Source of the DNA: an uncultured Eubacteriales bacterium
Lineage (GTDB): Bacteria; Bacillota; Clostridia; Oscillospirales; Acutalibacteraceae
Assembly: GCA_934489895.1 (NCBI GenBank)
Contig: CAKSST010000025.1
Location: 1 to 27,011, forward strand
Direction: 5' to 3'
Length of the DNA stretch: 27,011 nucleotides
Position numbers and translations under genes: made by a program. The notes below the pieces were generated by a model. It did no database searches and had not been told where the DNA came from. It was given only the letters and a program-made list of their open reading frames with translations. This document shows, piece after piece, positions 23,163 to 27,011 of the stretch; the stretch's first letter is position 1, and each line of letters starts with the position of its first letter.

Positions 23163-24050
23163 GTGAAAAATATATTAAAAGCAATTATTTTATGCTTTGT
23201 AATTATTTGTATAACATTTACGGCAGGCTGCCAAAAGCCCGAACCCGTTCCCACCGGCTTTCCCGTAACCGCAGCAGGCGTTACTCTTGACGCTAAACCC
23301 CAAAGGGTTGTATGCCTTACAGCAGGCGCTGTGGATGCCGTAAAATATTTTGTGGGAGAGGATATTATTGTGGGCGTTTGCGATAACGCAAACCTTAGCA
23401 GCGACGTGATGAATGTAGGCACAGCTGCCAATGCAGATGCCGATAAAATCATAGGCCTTTCCTGTGACCTTGTTTTCACAAACGAAAAGCTGTCAGAAGC
23501 GGCTTCACAAAAGCTGGCGCTTGCAGGCGTAAAGGTTGCCATACTGCCCGTTCCTGTTTATTATAACGAGCTTGAACAGTATTACAGCAATTTTGCGAAA
23601 TTGCTTTTCGGCACAATTAATGCCGAAAGTAAAATTGCCGCCGCCATGACCGCTGTGACTGCAACCGCAACAGAAGCCGCGCCTTCTGCCCTGCTTATTC
23701 CCTACACCGATACGGTTGCAACACCCGATACTGTTATGGGACAACTGCTGTCTTGCGCAGGCTATAAAAATGCCGCCGAGGGCTGTGTTGACTTTATTAT
23801 GAGCAAGGAAGCAATTTTTGATGCTGCACCGCAGATTATTTTTTGCGGCAAAGGCATAAAAGATACGCTTGCCTCAGACCCCGTTTTATCAAAAATTCCT
23901 GCTGTTTTAAACAATAAAGTCTATGAGATTGATACCGACGCTTTGAGACTTCCGGGTAACCGCTTTGCGCAGGTTATTGAAGACATGAAAGCGGCAACTG
24001 CGGCAAATCCTGCTGCATCTCAGTCAGACACAAGCTCAACCGGAGAATAA
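23163..24050 (+). CDS. Solitary metal/cobalamin-type binding lipoprotein
   Basis: Periplasmic-binding-protein family (BtuF/FepB-like, helical backbone) lipoprotein of 295 residues. The signal peptide ends in TAGC with Cys23. Typical segments are AKPQRVVCLTAGAVDAVKYF, the DADKIIGLSCDLVFTNEKL strand-helix unit and a C-terminal VYEIDTDALRLPGNR. Siderophore, haem, cobalamin or metal chelates are the family ligands; which applies here is not readable. No permease or ATPase is adjacent, so it may serve a distant transporter. A GTG start follows AAGGAAG. The Ser/Thr-rich tail overlaps the end of pcrA on the other strand by 31 bases. Confidence 0.87.
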   Translation: MKNILKAIILCFVIICITFTAGCQKPEPVPTGFPVTAAGVTLDAKPQRVVCLTAGAVDAVKYFVGEDIIVGVCDNANLSSDVMNVGTAANADADKIIGLSCDLVFTNEKLSEAASQKLALAGVKVAILPVPVYYNELEQYYSNFAKLLFGTINAESKIAAAMTAVTATATEAAPSALLIPYTDTVATPDTVMGQLLSCAGYKNAAEGCVDFIMSKEAIFDAAPQIIFCGKGIKDTLASDPVLSKIPAVLNNKVYEIDTDALRLPGNRFAQVIEDMKAATAANPAASQSDTSSTGE

Positions 24051-26389
24051 TTTGCCATAAGCTTTTTTGTACCAACGCTGTCAAAAGCAATTTCAAGCAG
24101 GGCATCATTGCCCATAGGGATTGCCTGAACAACAAGTCCCTCACCAAAGGTTTTATGTTTAATACGCTGTCCGGCACAGTATGTGACTGACGGCGTATCT
24201 TTTTTTGCCGCAATGTTTATTTTAGCCGGTTTGGGTTTTTTAATGCCGATTTCAACACCGCCGCCAAAGCTGTAGCCGAGTCCGCCGCCCAAAGAAAAGG
24301 CGTTGTTGTCACACTGCTCGTCCACCTGGCAGTATTGCTTTGGCGTTTCCTCCAAAAAACGCGAAGGGGCATTACGTGTGGTGGCACCAAAAAGCATACG
24401 CATAGAGGTGTGCGTAATATAAAGCCGCTCTTTGGCGCGGGTTATTGCAACATAAGCAAGTCTGCGCTCTTCTTCAATATCTGCCGTTGAAAAAGTTGAG
24501 CGGGCTGATGGGAAAATGCTTTCCTCCAGGCCCACAAGGAACACGTTTTTAAACTCCATACCCTTGGCAGCGTGTACCGTCATCATAACGGCAAGATCGC
24601 TGTCAGCGTTGTAGGAGTCGATATCGGTAATAAGCGCGACCTCCTGCAAATATCCCTGAACTGTGGGCTCCTCCGCCTGCTGCTCATACTGCATTACGGC
24701 AGAAACAAGTTCTTTGACGTTTTCCATACGTTCCTCACCCTCGCGGCCCTGCGCGTACAAGCTTTGAGCATAGCCTGTTTTTTCCAAGATCAAGTCAATC
24801 ATCTGATGGGGCAGAGAGGTCTTCGCCGCGTCAACAAGCTTTTGCATCATATTTGCAAAATCGCAAAGAGCGTTTGCCGCACGTGATACATCCTTATACT
24901 GCGCGGCGTTTTTCATTATTTCAAGAGGGTCAATACCAGTTAAATCGCAAAGCTCGTCTATACGCTCGATCGTAACATTGCCGATGCCGCGTTTTGGCTC
25001 GTTTATGATGCGCTTCAGGCGCACCCTGTCGGTAGGGTTGGCTGCAACACAAAGGTAAGCTAAAATATCCTTGATCTCCTTACGGTCATAGAAGCGGTGG
25101 CCTCCTATAACGCGGTAAGGTATACCGCTGCGGGCAAAAGCATTTTCAAAACCGCGGGACAATGCGTTTACACGGTAAAGGATTGCGTGGTCGGAAAATT
25201 TACCGCCGCGGCGGACATTTTCAAGAATCTGCTCGGCAACAAAGCGCGCCTCTTCGCTTTCGTTGAGTGCTTTATGTACCCTTATTTTTTCGCCGTCACC
25301 CTTATTAGTCCAAAGGTTTTTGCCCTTTCTGCCGCGGTTGTTTGCAATAACGGCGTTTGCGGCGTTAAGTATGTTTGCACTTGAACGGTAGTTCTGCTCA
25401 AGTCTTATAACGGCGGAATCATATTCTTCTTCAAAGCTTAGTATATTTTCAATTGTGGCACCGCGGAAGCGGTAAATACTCTGGTCATCATCGCCAACAA
25501 CACAAATGTTGCGATAAACCCCTGCAAGCAGCTTTACAAGCATATACTGGGCGTGAGAAGTATCCTGGTACTCGTCAACAAAAATGTATTTAAACTGGGT
25601 TGCAAAATGGCTTCTTGCCTCATCGACGGTTGCAAGAAGCATGACCGCGTTATATATCATATCGTCAAAGTCCATTGCATTGGCGGCTTTCATTCGCTCG
25701 CTGTAGGCAATATAGATATCGGCAATTTTGGCGGTACGGATATCACTCTGTGCGTCCGTTTTATACTGCTGCGGTGAAATAAGCGAGTCCTTGGCTCTGC
25801 CTATTTCACTCATCACCCTTTGCAACGGCAGCATTTTTTCGTCTATATCAAGCTTTTTATAGATATCCTTAAGCATTCGTTTTCGGTCATCTTCATCATA
25901 AATGGTAAAGTCAGCTGTATATCCAAGCTTATCTGCGTAACGGCGCAGCATTCTTCCGCAAACCGAATGAAATGTGCCTGTCCACACACCGCCCGCTTTG
26001 TCGCCCATAACAGCGTTCAAACGGTCGGTTATCTCCCCCGCCGCCTTATTTGTAAAGGTTATTGCCAGCACCTGCCACGGTTTTGGTGCATTTACAGAAA
26101 AAACGTCACTTTGAAGCATATTTGTATTGCCGTCAAGGTAATCCTTTGCTGCGGCAATATCCGCGTCGGTAAAGGCGGGTACAAAATCAGAATTATACGC
26201 GTTGCCAAAGCGTAACACACAGGCAACCCTGTTTACAAGCATCGTTGTTTTGCCGCTGCCCGCTCCCGCAAGCACCAGCATAGGTCCTTCAACGCTTGTT
26301 ACGGCGTCAAACTGCATTTTATTCAATCTGCCAAAGGTTTTTTCTATAACCTTTTTGCGCAGCGCTATAAACTCATTGTTTTCTGACAT
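24020..26389 (-). CDS. pcrA: ATP-dependent DNA helicase PcrA/UvrD type
   Basis: Superfamily 1A 3'-5' helicase for repair and for clearing RecA or RNA polymerase from DNA. At 789 residues it has the expected length. Motifs seen are the Q motif LNKMQFDAV, Walker A AGAGSGKTT (41-49), motif Ia LAITFTNKAA, Walker B DEYQDTSHAQ, DDDQSIYRFRGA, QNYRSS, and TVHAAKGMEF. The C-terminus RIKHKTFGEGLVV is the tail typical of PcrA that binds RNA polymerase in other Firmicutes. GGGGGA lies about five bases before the ATG, and a promoter is at 26423-26451. The 3' end overlaps the binding-protein gene on the opposite strand. Confidence 0.96.
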   Translation of the reverse strand: MSENNEFIALRKKVIEKTFGRLNKMQFDAVTSVEGPMLVLAGAGSGKTTMLVNRVACVLRFGNAYNSDFVPAFTDADIAAAKDYLDGNTNMLQSDVFSVNAPKPWQVLAITFTNKAAGEITDRLNAVMGDKAGGVWTGTFHSVCGRMLRRYADKLGYTADFTIYDEDDRKRMLKDIYKKLDIDEKMLPLQRVMSEIGRAKDSLISPQQYKTDAQSDIRTAKIADIYIAYSERMKAANAMDFDDMIYNAVMLLATVDEARSHFATQFKYIFVDEYQDTSHAQYMLVKLLAGVYRNICVVGDDDQSIYRFRGATIENILSFEEEYDSAVIRLEQNYRSSANILNAANAVIANNRGRKGKNLWTNKGDGEKIRVHKALNESEEARFVAEQILENVRRGGKFSDHAILYRVNALSRGFENAFARSGIPYRVIGGHRFYDRKEIKDILAYLCVAANPTDRVRLKRIINEPKRGIGNVTIERIDELCDLTGIDPLEIMKNAAQYKDVSRAANALCDFANMMQKLVDAAKTSLPHQMIDLILEKTGYAQSLYAQGREGEERMENVKELVSAVMQYEQQAEEPTVQGYLQEVALITDIDSYNADSDLAVMMTVHAAKGMEFKNVFLVGLEESIFPSARSTFSTADIEEERRLAYVAITRAKERLYITHTSMRMLFGATTRNAPSRFLEETPKQYCQVDEQCDNNAFSLGGGLGYSFGGGVEIGIKKPKPAKINIAAKKDTPSVTYCAGQRIKHKTFGEGLVVQAIPMGNDALLEIAFDSVGTKKLMANYSPVELVSD

Positions 26390-26422
26390 TACTATCCCCC
26401 GGGAAATTATCTTGTGATTTTA

Positions 26423-26451
26423 ATTGTAGCAGATAGCGCATAAAATATCAA
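26423..26451 (-). promoter_or_regulatory. Promoter of pcrA
   Basis: Minus-strand TTGATA (26446-26451) and TACAAT (26423-26428) with a 17-base spacer, about 33 bases before the ATG. Confidence 0.7.
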
Positions 26452-26576
26452 TTAAAAATGAAAGCGGGATGAGCAATATATTTTAAGCCGTTTGCCGTAA
26501 TTCATTACGGTTTTGTACACGCATTAATTATAAGCAATTCCAACACATTTTCGTTTGATTTATCTGCAAATAAAAA
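26452..26576. other. Non-coding stretch upstream of pcrA
   Basis: AT-rich sequence with no convincing gene. A small perfect hairpin, CCGTAA/TTACGG (26495-26510), followed by four T, could be a weak plus-strand terminator. I see nothing else that I can name. Confidence 0.4.
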
Positions 26577-26617
26577 GAGCATGACAAATAGCTAATGATT
26601 AGCCACTTGTCATGCTC
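26577..26617 (-). terminator. Orphan rho-independent terminator
   Basis: On the minus strand a 19-base stem (26599-26617 with 26577-26595) with a 3-base loop is followed by TTTTTATTT. Two positions are G-U when read on the minus strand but A-C mismatches on the plus strand, so minus is the likely sense. The gene it would serve lies to the right, where only a membrane-protein fragment is seen. Confidence 0.7.
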
Positions 26618-26715
26618 GTATGTCTCGCATCGTGCTATGTACTAAGTGCAGGTTTTTTTAAATTTAACCTCTCTTATGGGACCCATTCAACTTGCTGTTG
26701 ACGATTTTTGGGTGT

Positions 26716-26940
26716 TTATTTTAACGAAATCAAGATGCCGTTTAATATAAAAAACACCGCAAATGAAAACAGGAAGAAACCAATATTAAACCACAGTTCA
26801 CTCTTAAATAATACTCCCGTTTCAATTTCAACTGCCAAAAATTTAGTAATTGGATATAAGTACCATAGTATTGTGATAATTAATATATTTATTTCTAACA
26901 AGCTTAAATATAAGTTCGAGAGAACACAGAGGGAGAACAC
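26716..26940 (-). pseudogene. Possible C-terminal fragment of a membrane protein
   Basis: An open frame of up to 74 residues with two strongly hydrophobic segments (LEINILIITILWYLYPITKF and FNIGFFLFSFAVFFILNGIL). The first residues come from the GAACACAGAGGG repeat, so any natural N-terminus would have been cut or replaced there. No ribosome binding site is visible. It lies upstream of the orphan terminator in the same sense, which supports a former gene. AT-rich DNA can also encode hydrophobic runs by chance, and a competing 89-residue frame covers the plus strand, so coding is doubtful. Confidence 0.3.
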
Positions 26941-26962
26941 AGAGGGACGGTTCTATTGTGTT
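26921..26962. repeat. REP-like repeat with 13-bp tandem duplication
   Basis: AGAACACAGAGGG occurs twice in direct tandem (26921-26933, 26934-26946), followed by ACGGTTCT and GTGTT, which can pair with AGAAC and AACAC in nested fashion. I associate GAACACAGAGGGACGGTTCT-type sequence with ends of IS200-like or REP-associated transposase elements in Firmicutes. No transposase is visible before the window ends. Confidence 0.5.
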
Positions 26963-27011
26963 GCTAAAATTTTCTAACTATATTAAATCCAATCCCCGTT
27001 AATCTTTCAAT

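Noticed and set aside
26499..26510. A 12-base word (AATTCATTACGG) also present inverted upstream of tspO near 14070
   Set aside because: It is too short and AT-rich to be significant alone, and the flanks do not match.
26708..26977. Plus-strand frame of 89 residues at the right edge
   Set aside because: Asn/Lys/Ile-rich composition as expected from AT-rich DNA, with no ribosome site, and it runs through the REP-like repeat.

Overview
The window looks like chromosomal DNA of an anaerobic, spore-forming Clostridia bacterium, most likely an Oscillospiraceae/Ruminococcaceae gut-type lineage. The grounds are the spoIIR and BofC-like sporulation genes, the dgt-dnaG-rpoD cluster, AGGAGG-type ribosome binding sites with some TTG/GTG starts, sigma-A promoters with 17-bp spacers, and moderate GC by eye. 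I see no tRNA, rRNA, CRISPR array or complete insertion sequence. The species assignment is inference.

Layout. 1-1560: an amino-acid ABC uptake operon on the minus strand (binding protein, then permease, with the next gene just beyond the left edge). The binding protein has its two lobes in swapped order, which is the most unusual protein here. 1563-6322: minus-strand macromolecular-synthesis cluster dgt-dnaG-rpoD, then a TSCPD protein and an unknown gene. 6379-10601: yigZ, rpmE, spoIIR, ispE, an aminotransferase and its Lrp-type regulator, all minus. 10698-12414: a divergent pair encoding an ACT-domain protein (UPF0237) and a UPF0210 protein.

12415-14470 is a small accessory island. It holds a SLOG-fold gene and a divergent XRE repressor gene sharing palindromic operators, then a tspO gene flanked by two inverted, roughly 375-bp, hairpin-rich elements. 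Between the two elements several stems differ in sequence but keep their pairing. Hairpins that bury the ribosome binding site sit directly before tspO and before spoIIR.

14471-20702: a class A penicillin-binding protein diverges from a BofC-domain gene, followed by an operon of cyclophilin, rmlA and two family-2 glycosyltransferases, so cell-envelope functions dominate. 20773-23020: nrdR (plus strand) faces rnhA, a DUF5412 protein and a membrane protein (minus strand). 23102-26451: a solitary lipoprotein binding protein whose 3' end overlaps the end of pcrA on the other strand. 26390-27011: mostly non-coding, with an orphan minus-strand terminator, a probable membrane-protein fragment and a REP-like repeat at the edge.
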